Of a stretch of DNA of 64,000 bases, positions 49,449-57,841 are shown piece after piece. The DNA comes from UMGS1668 sp035447605 (lineage in GTDB: Bacteria > Bacillota > Clostridia > Oscillospirales > Ruminococcaceae), in assembly GCA_035447605.1 (NCBI GenBank), contig DAOTHJ010000007.1:1-64000 (forward strand). Reading direction: 5' to 3'. Within the stretch, counting starts at the first letter, position 1. Each line of letters starts with the position of its first letter. A program made the translations under genes and the position numbers. The notes under the pieces are model-generated. The model had not been told where the DNA came from and ran no database searches. It worked only from the letters and a program-made list of their open reading frames with translations.

Positions 49449-50513
49449 TCACAGCCGGATTAATTTTTTTTCGCTCCTGGTGATGACGTCGCAGCCGTCC
49501 TCGGTGACCTGCACGATATCCTCGATCCGTACGCCGAAGCGGCCCTCAAGATAGATGCCCGGTTCCACGCTCATGACGAGGCCCGGAACGGTTACATCGC
49601 TGCAGGTCGGCGAAAAACGCGGATCTTCGTGGATCTCAAGCCCAAGGGAATGTCCCAGCCCGTGGCCGAATTTGCCTTCGTAGCCGGCCCCGTAAATCAT
49701 GTCGCGGGCGACGGCGTCGATCTCGTCGCAGGGAATGCCTGCGCGCACGGCGGCCTCGGCGGCGGTCTGCGCCCGAAGGACGAGCTCATAGACCGATTCC
49801 TGTTCCTCCGTGATTTTGCCGACGGCGACCGTTCTCGTCATATCGGAGCAATAGCCGTTGACGGAGGCGCCGAAATCCATCGTGACGAAGTCGCCCTCTT
49901 TGATGACGTTTGTCCCCGGAACGGCGTGCGGCATCGAGCCGTTGGCGCCGGCGGCAAGGATAGTCTCAAAAGCAAGGCCCGTTGCGCCGTGCTTCAGCAT
50001 ATGAAAATCCAGCTCGAGCTGCAAATCCTTTTCGGAGAGGCCGGGCCGGATCTGTTCCAGCATATGAAGAAACGTCTGATCGGTGATGGCCTGGGCCGCG
50101 CGGATCTGTTCCATCTCATCGGGGGTCTTGACCCGGCGCTGATTTAAAATAATATAGTTGAGGCGCGGATCGTCCTTCAACTCGACGTTCAGTACCTTGC
50201 GCAGGCTGAAGAGTTTTTCAACCGTCATGTAGCCCGATTCGATGCCGACGGTTTTCACATGATGCTCCTCGAAATATTCGTTGAGCTGCGAGGTCAGGTC
50301 GCCCATCAGAACGACGTGCGCGTCGGTGATCGTGCGGATGCCAACTTCGATGTAGCGGGAATCCAGAAAGATGGTCGCGTCATCCCTTGTGACGAGCAGC
50401 ACGCCCGCGCTGGAGTTAAATCCAGTGTAATATCTGCGGTTGACGGCCGAATTGATAAATGCGGCGTCCAGATCCTCCGGGAGTTCCCCGGCAAGGCGTT
50501 TGATTCTGTCCAT
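49449..50513 (-). CDS. Xaa-Pro aminopeptidase, M24 family
   Basis: The 354-residue metallo-aminopeptidase removes N-terminal residues before proline. The creatinase-like N-terminal domain starts AFINSAVNRRYYTGFNSSAG. The catalytic domain has the metal ligands Asp in VTMDFGASVNGYCSD, Asp in SDMTRTV, His in GHGLGHSLGLEIHE, Glu in SVEPGIY and Glu in RIEDIV. Length is normal. It is upstream of efp on the same strand with about 160 bases between; the efp promoter is in that gap. Confidence 0.95.
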   Translation of the reverse strand: MDRIKRLAGELPEDLDAAFINSAVNRRYYTGFNSSAGVLLVTRDDATIFLDSRYIEVGIRTITDAHVVLMGDLTSQLNEYFEEHHVKTVGIESGYMTVEKLFSLRKVLNVELKDDPRLNYIILNQRRVKTPDEMEQIRAAQAITDQTFLHMLEQIRPGLSEKDLQLELDFHMLKHGATGLAFETILAAGANGSMPHAVPGTNVIKEGDFVTMDFGASVNGYCSDMTRTVAVGKITEEQESVYELVLRAQTAAEAAVRAGIPCDEIDAVARDMIYGAGYEGKFGHGLGHSLGLEIHEDPRFSPTCSDVTVPGLVMSVEPGIYLEGRFGVRIEDIVQVTEDGCDVITRSEKKLIRL

Positions 50514-50535
50514 AAGATGCCTCCATAAGATGCGT

Positions 50536-51012
50536 TTATTCGATAATGAAGCGCTCCAGCCAACGTTTCATGCGGAAAAAGACCGTTTCCTCTGGACGGA
50601 TGGGCTTGGTCAGAAAGACCTTTGCGCCGAAATACCTGCCGCCGATGAGATCCGTGAAGAGCTGATCTCCGACGACGACGGCATCCTTCGGCGGGACGCC
50701 CAAAAGCAGGCACGCTCTGCGGAATCCGTAGGGGAGCGGCTTTCTTCCGTTTTCGACATAAGGCAGACCGAGCTTTTTTGCGAAGGGAGCGATCCGCTCG
50801 GCACTGTTGTTGGAGACGATGACCATCGGGAACCCGGCCGCCTGCATTTTGGCGATCCACTCGGGCACGCCCTTGAGCGGTTTCTGGGAGCCGTGGGTGG
50901 AGAGGGTATTGTCGACGTCAAGAATCAGTGCCTTTCCGCCGACGGCGCGCACATCCTCCGGCGTGATGCCGGTGACTCTGCGAAAACGGTGTTTCGGCCG
51001 ATAAATTGCCAT
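50536..51012 (-). CDS. yqeG: YqeG-family HAD phosphatase
   Basis: The 158-residue member of the HAD superfamily (IIIA). Motif I is ALILDVDNTLSTHGSQ, motif II is IVSNNSAERI, and the later Lys and Asp are in GRKPLPYGFRRA and VVGDQLFTDLIGGRYFG. The N-terminus (YRPKHRFRRVTGITPEDVRA) matches YqeG. In Bacillus the gene sits near yqeH, aroE and yqeK; here it is between rpsU and the M24 peptidase. The ATG at 51012 follows AAAGGAAGGAG. Confidence 0.92.
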   Translation of the reverse strand: MAIYRPKHRFRRVTGITPEDVRAVGGKALILDVDNTLSTHGSQKPLKGVPEWIAKMQAAGFPMVIVSNNSAERIAPFAKKLGLPYVENGRKPLPYGFRRACLLLGVPPKDAVVVGDQLFTDLIGGRYFGAKVFLTKPIRPEETVFFRMKRWLERFIIE

Positions 51013-51060
51013 CTTTCTCCTTCCTTTTCATAAAAGGTTCCTTTCCGGATGGAAATAAGA

Positions 51061-51087
51061 AAGCGGACGGCAAACGCCATCCGCCTT
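51061..51087 (-). terminator. rpsU terminator
   Basis: On the minus strand AAGGCGGATGGC, loop GTTT and GCCGTCCGCTT pair, followed by TCTTATTTCC. It lies 12 bases past the rpsU stop. Confidence 0.8.
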
Positions 51088-51099
51088 CCGCGTAAGCTA

Positions 51100-51273
51100 T
51101 TAATATTTGCGCTTCCGGGCGGCCTCGGATTTCTTTTTGCGTTTTACCGAAGGCTTCTCGTATGCTTCTCTCTTTCTGACTTCCGCGAGGACGCCAGAGC
51201 GAGCGCACTGACGTTTAAAGCGTCTGAGAGCGCTGTCCAAAGACTCATTTTCTTTGACATGAACTTCTGCCAT
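51100..51273 (-). CDS. rpsU: 30S ribosomal protein S21
   Basis: The 57-residue basic protein helps base pairing at the Shine-Dalgarno site. It starts MAEVHVKENESLDSALRRFK, continues KRQCARSGVLAEVRKREAYE and ends KSEAARKRKY, the whole bS21 family. The ATG at 51273 follows AAGGAGGG; the frame upstream is not used. It has a consensus promoter and a terminator, so it is a single unit. Confidence 0.97.
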   Translation of the reverse strand: MAEVHVKENESLDSALRRFKRQCARSGVLAEVRKREAYEKPSVKRKKKSEAARKRKY

Positions 51274-51351
51274 TACCTGATTTCCCTCCTTCGCCTCAAA
51301 GGCCGGAGTTAAAGGGCATTTTTGCCCTCCGTACATAAATGTAACGGGATT

Positions 51352-51380
51352 ATTATATTACTTGCGTTCTTGCGTGTCAA
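51352..51380 (-). promoter_or_regulatory. Consensus sigma-A promoter of rpsU
   Basis: TTGACA (51380-51375), a 17-base spacer and TATAAT (51357-51352) are a perfect match. The leader (about 70 bases) has an AGGGC/GCCCT hairpin, possibly for autoregulation. Confidence 0.95.
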
Positions 51381-51446
51381 GTGGAAATCCCGCCGAAAAG
51401 ATTTTTTCCTCTGCCGAAAATTTGCAGATTCGACAACCGCGAAGAT

Positions 51447-53846
51447 TTATTTTGCAACGAAGTTGACAAGCTTGCCGGGTACGCAGATCTCTTTGACGAC
51501 GGTCTTTCCGTCGAGCTGATCGGCAACGGCCGCTTTGGCGGCGGCAAGCGTCGCTTCCTCGCCGGCATCCGCGTCGATCATGATGTGGGCTTTGATCTTT
51601 CCGCAGACCTGGACCACGATCTCGACGGTCTGCTCGACGCATTTTTTCTCGTCGTACTGGGGCCATGGCTGTTTGCAGAGCAGCTCCCTGCCGCCGAGAA
51701 TCTGCCAGAGCTCCTCGGTGACGTGCGGAGCGAACGGACTCAGCAGCGTGAGCAGGAGCTTGTATTCCTCCTCCGTGACGGAACCGGTATCACTGAGATC
51801 GTTGAGCAGCGTCATCATCGCGGCGATCGCGGTGTTGGCCTTGAGGCCGTCGATATCCTCGCCGACCTTTTTGATCGTGCGGTGGAATTCGCCCTCAAAC
51901 TGCGGGCGGATGACGCCGGGGGTCATGATATCCTGCAATGCCCAGATGCGGTCGAGGAAGCGTTTGCATCCTTTGATCGAACTGGTGCTCCACGGGGCGG
52001 CCTTCTCAAAGTCGCCGATAAACATCTCATAGAGACGCAGCGTGTCGGCACCGTAGTCGCGGATCACGTCGTCCGGGTTGACCACGTTGCCGCGGGATTT
52101 GGACATCTTCTCGCCGTTCTCGCCGAGGATCATGCCGTGGCTCGTGCGCTTGGCATAGGGCTCCGGGCAGGAGACGACGCCGATATCGTACAGGAATTTG
52201 TGCCAGAAGCGGGAGTAGAGCAGGTGCAGCGTCGTGTGCTCCATGCCGCCGTTGTACCAGTCGACCGGAAGCCAGTAATCGAGGGCCTCCTTGGCGCCGA
52301 CGCCGTCCGCGCAGTGCGGATCGCAGTAGCGCATGAAGTACCAGCTCGAGCCGGCCCACTGCGGCATCGTATCGGTTTCGCGCTTCGCGGGTCCGCCGCA
52401 GCAGGGGCAGGTGGTGCTGACCCAGCCGTCCATTTTGGAGAGCGGGCTCTCGCCGGTATCGGTCGGCTCGTAGGATTCCACGTCCGGGAGCAGAAGCGGC
52501 AGTTCCGATTCCGGAATCGGCTGCCAGCCGCATTTCTCACAGTAGACCATCGGGATCGGCTCGCCCCAGTATCTCTGGCGGCTGAAAACCCAGTCGCGGA
52601 GCTTGTAGTTGGTCTTCGGGTGGGCTTTGCCCTCTTTTTCGAGGAATTCCGTGACGGCCTTTTTCGCCTCGGCGACGGTCATGCCGTCGAGGAAGCCGGA
52701 GTTGACGAGGATGCCGGTGGCACAGTCGGTGAACGCCTCTTTTTCGACGTCGCCGCCCTTGACGACCTCGACGATCGGCAGACCAAACTTTTTGGCAAAA
52801 TCCCAGTCGCGGGTGTCGTGCGCCGGAACCGCCATGATGGCGCCGGTGCCGTAGCTCATCAAGACATAATCGGAGATGAAGATCGGGATCTCGCGGCCGT
52901 TAACCGGGTTGATACCCCGGACGCCCCGGATCTCGACGCCGGTCTTATCCTTGACCAGCTCAGAGCGCTCAAAATCGCTCTTTGCGGCGGCCTGCTGCTG
53001 ATAGGCGCGGATCTCGTCCATGTTGGCGATCTTCGGCGCCCATGTTTCAATGTAAGGATGCTCCGGCGAGATGACCATGTAGGTGGCGCCGAAAAGGGTA
53101 TCCGGCCGGGTGGTGTAGACGGTCAGGATGTCGCCGGCGGTGGTGGAGAAATCGACCTCCGCGCCGGTACTCCGGCCGATCCAGTTGATCTGGCTCGTCT
53201 TGACGCGCTCAATATAGTCAACGGTGGAGAGATCGTTGATCAGGCGGTCGGCGTATTCGGTGATCTTGAGCATCCACTGGCTCTTGACCTTGTGGACGAC
53301 CGGGCTCCCGCAGCGCTCGCAGACGCCCTCGACCACTTCCTCGTTGGCGAGCACGCATTTGCAGCCGGTGCACCAGTTGACGGACATCTCCTTTTTATAG
53401 GCGAGGCCGTGCTTATAGAGCTGAAGGAAGATCCACTGCGTCCATTTGTAATAGTTCGGGTCGGTCGTGTTGATCTCACGGTCCCAGTCGAACGAAAAGC
53501 CCAGAGATTTGAGCTGATCTTTAAAATGGGCGATATTCTGCTTTGTGACGATTTTCGGATGGATGTGGTTTTTGATGGCGAAGTTCTCGGTCGGCAGGCC
53601 GAAGGCATCCCATCCCATCGGATAGAGGACGTTATAGCCCTGCATCCGCTTCTTTCTGGCGACGAGGTCGAGCGCCGTATAGGAGCGCGGATGGCCGACG
53701 TGCAGCCCCTGTCCTGACGGATAGGGGAACTCAACCAGCGCGTAATACTTCGGCCTCGAATAGTCGTTCACCGCGGCAAACGGCTTCTGCTCGTCCCAGA
53801 TCTTCTGCCACTTCTTTTCGATCTCCGCAAAATCGTACCCTTTCAT
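51447..53846 (-). CDS. leuS: Leucyl-tRNA synthetase
   Basis: The 799-residue class I synthetase charges tRNA-Leu and edits errors. The HIGH-type motif is HVGHPRSYTALD, and GEKMSKSRGNVVNPD is the KMSKS loop. The CP1 editing domain shows ATYMVISPEHPYIE and GTGAIMAVPAHDTRDWDFA. Zinc-type cysteines lie in CTGCKCVLAN and CERCGSP. The ATG at 53846 follows GGAGGCGTCATA; an upstream extension of 99 residues is not part of the family. No T-box was found in its leader. Confidence 0.97.
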   Translation of the reverse strand: MKGYDFAEIEKKWQKIWDEQKPFAAVNDYSRPKYYALVEFPYPSGQGLHVGHPRSYTALDLVARKKRMQGYNVLYPMGWDAFGLPTENFAIKNHIHPKIVTKQNIAHFKDQLKSLGFSFDWDREINTTDPNYYKWTQWIFLQLYKHGLAYKKEMSVNWCTGCKCVLANEEVVEGVCERCGSPVVHKVKSQWMLKITEYADRLINDLSTVDYIERVKTSQINWIGRSTGAEVDFSTTAGDILTVYTTRPDTLFGATYMVISPEHPYIETWAPKIANMDEIRAYQQQAAAKSDFERSELVKDKTGVEIRGVRGINPVNGREIPIFISDYVLMSYGTGAIMAVPAHDTRDWDFAKKFGLPIVEVVKGGDVEKEAFTDCATGILVNSGFLDGMTVAEAKKAVTEFLEKEGKAHPKTNYKLRDWVFSRQRYWGEPIPMVYCEKCGWQPIPESELPLLLPDVESYEPTDTGESPLSKMDGWVSTTCPCCGGPAKRETDTMPQWAGSSWYFMRYCDPHCADGVGAKEALDYWLPVDWYNGGMEHTTLHLLYSRFWHKFLYDIGVVSCPEPYAKRTSHGMILGENGEKMSKSRGNVVNPDDVIRDYGADTLRLYEMFIGDFEKAAPWSTSSIKGCKRFLDRIWALQDIMTPGVIRPQFEGEFHRTIKKVGEDIDGLKANTAIAAMMTLLNDLSDTGSVTEEEYKLLLTLLSPFAPHVTEELWQILGGRELLCKQPWPQYDEKKCVEQTVEIVVQVCGKIKAHIMIDADAGEEATLAAAKAAVADQLDGKTVVKEICVPGKLVNFVAK

Positions 53847-53992
53847 TATGACGCCTCCAAAAAACAGGTCTCGGCAGCGCGGGCCGCCGGTTCTCTTACC
53901 AAAATCCGCCCCGCCGGGTACGGAGACACAGCTCCGCGCCGACGGGGGGCAAAAACTCAAAAATGCATACCCGGAACGATCTCGTCCGGCTT

Positions 53993-54373
53993 TTATCTTT
54001 CGGCGGGTTTCTCCGGCTCTTCCTGCTTGAAGCCGACCTCTTCCACCTTCGCGTCGCTCCAGAGGCGCTCCAAAGAATAGAACTGCCTCGTCTCCTCGTA
54101 GAAAATGTGAACGATGACGTCCGTATAATCCATCAGGACCCATTTCGCGGAGGAGTAGCCTTCGATTCTTCTCGGAGCGATGCCGTCCTCGTGGCCGATC
54201 CGGAAATCGATCTCGTCGGCGAGCGCCTGCACGAGGCTTGAGTTGTTCGCCGAGGCCAGCACAAAATAGTCGCCCAGCGAACTGATCTCTTTTATTTTGA
54301 GTACGCGGATGTCCGTGGCCTTTTTGCTGTCAAGGATCGTCGCGATCTTTTTTGCAAGTTCATAGGATTCCAT
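53993..54373 (-). CDS. rsfS: Ribosome silencing factor RsfS
   Basis: The 126-residue protein binds L14 and blocks subunit joining when nutrients are low. It begins MESYELAKKIATILDSKKAT and continues LGDYFVLASANNSSLVQALA and YSSAKWVLMDYTDVIVHIFY, a clear RsfS. It lies between yqeK (3 bases) and leuS (about 150 bases), the conserved order. The C-terminus has a short E/P-rich tail. Confidence 0.95.
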   Translation of the reverse strand: MESYELAKKIATILDSKKATDIRVLKIKEISSLGDYFVLASANNSSLVQALADEIDFRIGHEDGIAPRRIEGYSSAKWVLMDYTDVIVHIFYEETRQFYSLERLWSDAKVEEVGFKQEEPEKPAER

Positions 54374-54376
54374 AAT

Positions 54377-55012
54377 TTACTCCCTTTCTTCATCCGGGCA
54401 GGTGACGATGACGTCCCGATATTCTTCCAAAAGGTCCTCGGTCTCCTTGGTGACCGGAAGTCCCTTCTTCCGGAGGTCGCCGGAGATCCACTGAATCGAG
54501 TAGGCAAGCGCCTTTTCGGGCTCTTCTTCGGTCAGCTTCCGCAGCCAGACGCTGCCCGGATATTCCCGGTCGGCGCTCGTGAGATCCGCCATGTAGACCG
54601 TTTTCTCGAGCGGGGACATGCCGCCTCTGCCGGAGGTGTGGTAGCGCACGGCGTTGAGGATGTCTCCGTCGGTCACGCCGAGCTTGTCCCGTATGTAGAC
54701 GAAGCCGGCTGCGGAGTGCCAGAGGGCGGGGGAGGCTTCCAGATTCTTGTCGAAAATTATACCACCCGCCAAAGCCGTTTGCAACTGCTCCTCCGAGGGG
54801 CTGCATTTGCAGATGTCGTGTACAAGCCCCGCAAAGCCGGCTTTTCCGGGATCGGCGCCGTATTTCGGCGCGAGCAGGAGGGCCCGCTCGGCGACGAGCA
54901 GGGAATGGCGCAGCCGCTTTTCCGACAGCCGCTCCCGGAGCAGATCCATGACTTTTTCCGTGTCCAGTTTGCAATATTCGGAACAATCTATACGGTTTGT
55001 CAAATTTTCCAC
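54377..55012 (-). CDS. yqeK: HD-domain hydrolase YqeK (Ap4A hydrolase)
   Basis: The 211-residue HD hydrolase cleaves Ap4A symmetrically. The motifs are KRLRHSLLVAERALLLAPKY, the HD pair in GLVHDICK, and SPALWHSAAGFVY and YHTSGRGGMSPLEKTVYMAD. The start is uncertain: GTG at 55012 has only a weak site, and comparison with family length (usually starting near residue 18 here) suggests a later start. It lies before rsfS, with 3 bases between them. Confidence 0.92.
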   Translation of the reverse strand: MENLTNRIDCSEYCKLDTEKVMDLLRERLSEKRLRHSLLVAERALLLAPKYGADPGKAGFAGLVHDICKCSPSEEQLQTALAGGIIFDKNLEASPALWHSAAGFVYIRDKLGVTDGDILNAVRYHTSGRGGMSPLEKTVYMADLTSADREYPGSVWLRKLTEEEPEKALAYSIQWISGDLRKKGLPVTKETEDLLEEYRDVIVTCPDEERE

Positions 55013-55056
55013 AGATTTTTCTCTTTTCTTACAGGGGATAACCGCCTGCGCGGGAA

Positions 55057-56097
55057 TCAGGAGCCCGACTCGGCGGAGGTCTCTTCGGCTTCGGAGGCCG
55101 GTTCCTCCGGGTAGGTCGCGATGGATTCAATCAGCGCCTTTTTATAGTAGCCGCGGCCCTCGTCGACCAGCGTGAGGTCGCCGTTTTCGATCCGGAAGGT
55201 GGCGTAGAACCAGTCCTCATAGGCGCCCTTGAAATTGACCTGAAGGATGCCGTTTTCCCGCAGGAGAATCGAATCGAAGTAGCCGGCGTTTTCGGCGATC
55301 TCGTCGAGCTTCTCCTCGCTCGCGTTGGGATAGTATTTTTCGAGCAGGGTCTCGGTCAGGCCGTTGTAATAGATCTCGTTGACAAAGTCCGCACCGGCGG
55401 GATAGGCCTTGAGATCGGAGCGATGCAGGTCGTCGCGGGCGCCGTATTCGCGGAATTCGCCGTCCTCATAATAGAACCAGTAAGGTTTGAGCGTCGGTTC
55501 CTCGGCGGCGGATTCCTCCTCGTCGACGTAGCGGTCATAGGAGAGATCCCAGGCGGTGAAATCGCCGTTTTCATCCTGAGAGAAATTCCGCACTTTGCCG
55601 GAGAGGGCGGGCTGATAGACCTTGCTGTTTTCCACGCCGAAGATGTAGGTGAGCCCCATGTCTCCGCTCTGGTTGATCAGCACAAGCGCGCCGCCCGGGA
55701 GTTCGGCCAGTTCCGGATAGGTGTAACTGCCTATGCTCAGCATCTCGACGGCATAATCCTTCGTCACAAACCATGCGCTCCCGACGAAGCCGCCGTTTGC
55801 GTCCGTGGTGCCGGATTCCGCCGTAAAGCCGAAGGCCTCGGAGGTACCGTCCCCGTCGAAATCGCGGCATTCAAACCAGAGAATGCTGCCCTCGGCGTAG
55901 CTTTTCAGCACAGTGCGAAGCGCATCTTCCGTGCCGGCATCGTCCGGTTCATTCGCCATAGGCTCCACCTTGCCGACAAACTTGTCGAGCAGGCCCGTGT
56001 AGCCGTCCCGGAGCTCGGCAAATTTTCCGGAGCATCCGACGAACAGCAGCGCGAGCACGACGGCGGCGATGAGCACGGGTATCAGTTTTCTGAGCAT
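55057..56097 (-). CDS. Lipoprotein of unknown function
   Basis: The 346-residue protein has a lipobox (LALLFVGC, Cys near residue 22), so it should be lipid-anchored on the outer face of the membrane. The remainder is acidic, with DFDGDGTSEAFGFTAESG, a calcium-loop-like DxDGDG, and several beta strands. No family is recognised. The ATG at 56097 is chosen because AGGAGG lies 6 bases before it; a second ATG 6 bases upstream is less well placed. It sits between yqeK and nadD, which usually adjoin or are separated by other genes. Confidence 0.75.
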   Translation of the reverse strand: MLRKLIPVLIAAVVLALLFVGCSGKFAELRDGYTGLLDKFVGKVEPMANEPDDAGTEDALRTVLKSYAEGSILWFECRDFDGDGTSEAFGFTAESGTTDANGGFVGSAWFVTKDYAVEMLSIGSYTYPELAELPGGALVLINQSGDMGLTYIFGVENSKVYQPALSGKVRNFSQDENGDFTAWDLSYDRYVDEEESAAEEPTLKPYWFYYEDGEFREYGARDDLHRSDLKAYPAGADFVNEIYYNGLTETLLEKYYPNASEEKLDEIAENAGYFDSILLRENGILQVNFKGAYEDWFYATFRIENGDLTLVDEGRGYYKKALIESIATYPEEPASEAEETSAESGS

Positions 56098-56140
56098 TTG
56101 CATTCCTCCTGTTGGGGAAAATGGTTACCGATACGATAAA

Positions 56141-56740
56141 TTATAAGCAGTATAGGCCATGTTCCCAAATATATTCCGCCACATCCTCCGGTACGGCGTA
56201 GGAGATATCCTCTCCCTCACGCACTTTTTCCCGGATTTGGGTGGATGAAATTTCGCAGACGTCGATCGGCAGGATTCTCACTTCGGCGCCCTCGCTCATC
56301 AGCTCGCCTGCCTTGGCGGTCAGGACGTTTTCTTCTTCCCAGGTTCTCGGCGCGCAGACCAGCACTGCCTTTTCGATGATGCGGTGCCAGTTGTGCCAGT
56401 CCTCAAAGGAGAGCAGCATGTCGCCGCCGACGAGAAGACAGAATTCATCCTCCGGGTAAAGCTCCGAGAGCTCCTCCAGCGTATCGGAGGTGTAGCTCGG
56501 GCCTCCCCGTTGGATCTCCAGATCGCTGACCTCAATGCGCGGGTCGCCCGTGAAGGCGATCCGGCACATGGCGAGGCGATCCTCCGCCGGGGCAAGCTGC
56601 GGGGCATCCTTATGCGGCGGCAGAAAATTCGGGATAATCAGCAGCCGGTCGGGATTTATCTCTTCCAGGAATGTTTTTGCAGCGTTGACGTGCCCGTTAT
56701 GTACGGGATCGAAGCTGCCGCCGAAAATTCCGGTTTTCAA
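56141..56740 (-). CDS. nadD: Nicotinate-nucleotide adenylyltransferase
   Basis: The 199-residue enzyme makes nicotinate adenine dinucleotide from NaMN and ATP, a step in NAD synthesis. The nucleotide-binding motif is GIFGGSFDPVHNGHV, with IIPNFLPPHKD and the late ISSTQIREKVREG, both diagnostic. SYTSDTLEEL is also typical. It lies 14 bases after the yhbY stop, so they are likely cotranscribed. Confidence 0.96.
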   Translation of the reverse strand: MKTGIFGGSFDPVHNGHVNAAKTFLEEINPDRLLIIPNFLPPHKDAPQLAPAEDRLAMCRIAFTGDPRIEVSDLEIQRGGPSYTSDTLEELSELYPEDEFCLLVGGDMLLSFEDWHNWHRIIEKAVLVCAPRTWEEENVLTAKAGELMSEGAEVRILPIDVCEISSTQIREKVREGEDISYAVPEDVAEYIWEHGLYCL

Positions 56741-56754
56741 AGCAAGCCTTCCTT

Positions 56755-57051
56755 TCAGCCTTTCAAAACGAGTTTCGGGTCCTTCAGGTTCCGCTTGTAG
56801 ACGACGAAGCGGCGGCCGATGACCTGCACCGGCTCACAGCCCGGGATGGCCGCCAGCGCGAGGGCAATGGCCTCTTTTGAAGAGACCGGCGAGGTCTCCA
56901 ATACGGAGACCTTGACAAGCTCCCTCGCCTCCAGCGCCTGTGCGAGGTTCTGGATGATGTTTTCGTTGACGCCCTCCTTGCCGATCTGAAGGACCGCGGG
57001 GATGCCGTTTGCAAGTCCGCGCAGAAACGCGCGCTGTTTGGCAGTAATCAT
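56755..57051 (-). CDS. yhbY: RNA-binding protein, YhbY/CRM domain
   Basis: The 98-residue CRM-domain protein binds the pre-50S ribosome. Family segments are MITAKQRAFLRGLANGIPAV, QIGKEGVNENIIQNLAQALE, and the GxxG-like GRRFVVYKRNLKDP. It is the whole protein. The ATG at 57051 follows GGAAAGG 6 bases away; the frame upstream is open for 75 bases. It precedes nadD by 14 bases, the conserved order. Confidence 0.95.
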   Translation of the reverse strand: MITAKQRAFLRGLANGIPAVLQIGKEGVNENIIQNLAQALEARELVKVSVLETSPVSSKEAIALALAAIPGCEPVQVIGRRFVVYKRNLKDPKLVLKG

Positions 57052-57167
57052 AAACAGCCTTTCCTTTTCTTTTATGAAAATATAAAATGGGAATTTTCGT
57101 TTTTCACAATCACAGCATCTTTGCATGCGGCGTCTTGTGCCGGAGGCATTCCGGGAGAATCGTTTTT

Positions 57168-57773
57168 TTACGGAGAAGATTTCTTCGCCGGCTCCTGTTT
57201 TAAAAGCTCCGCGAGATTTCTGAGCGCGGTCCCTCTGTGGCTGACGGCGTCCTTTTCCTCCGGGGGAAGCGTGGCGAAGCTCTTTCCTTTATAAATGAAA
57301 ATCGGATCGTAACCGAAACCGCCGCTGCCGTCCTTTTGAAAGGCGATCGAACCGTCACAGCGGCCCTCGGCCAGCAGCATTCCGCCGTCCGGCCGGCAGA
57401 GTACGATTGCGCAGGCAAAATGTGCGCCGCGTTTTTCGGCCGGAACGCCGTCGAGCGCCCGGAGCAGCTTTTCGATGCACATATCCGGCGTGCCGTGCTC
57501 TCCGGCGTACCGCGCGGTGTAGACCCCGGGCGCGCCGTTCAAATAATCGACGCAGAGCCCGCTGTCGTCGCCGATGGCGGCCAGCCCGGAGGCTTCGCAG
57601 ACGGCCTTTGCTTTTAAAACGGCGTTTTCCGCAAAGGTGGCGCCGGTCTCCTCGATCTCGTCGGGGCAGCCGGCCTCCTCGGCGGAGACGGCCTCGTATC
57701 CCAGCGGCGCGAGCATCCGGCGAAACTCCGCCAGTTTGCCCGGGTTGTGTGTCGCGATGATGATGGTTTCCAT
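57168..57773 (-). CDS. rdgB: XTP/dITP diphosphatase
   Basis: The 201-residue house-cleaning enzyme hydrolyses deaminated purine nucleotides. The motif ATHNPGKLAEFRRML begins it, and TFAENAVLKAKAVCEASGL, GDDSGLCVDYLNGAPGVYTA, GGFGYDPIFIY and SHRGTALRNL are diagnostic. The ATG at 57773 matches family length; the site is GAAAGA. It lies between ftsY and yhbY, about 70 and 115 bases away. Confidence 0.96.
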   Translation of the reverse strand: METIIIATHNPGKLAEFRRMLAPLGYEAVSAEEAGCPDEIEETGATFAENAVLKAKAVCEASGLAAIGDDSGLCVDYLNGAPGVYTARYAGEHGTPDMCIEKLLRALDGVPAEKRGAHFACAIVLCRPDGGMLLAEGRCDGSIAFQKDGSGGFGYDPIFIYKGKSFATLPPEEKDAVSHRGTALRNLAELLKQEPAKKSSP

Positions 57774-57841
57774 AATGCTATCTTTCTTTTGCAAAAATAT
57801 TTTCCGCTTTCTCTGATTTTTAAAGCAGAGCCGGGCTTCAA

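Noticed and set aside
53850..53992. T-box leader before leuS
   Set aside because: No GGNACCGCG-type antiterminator or specifier stem was found. The stretch has only a C/G-rich hairpin that may end the rsfS transcript.
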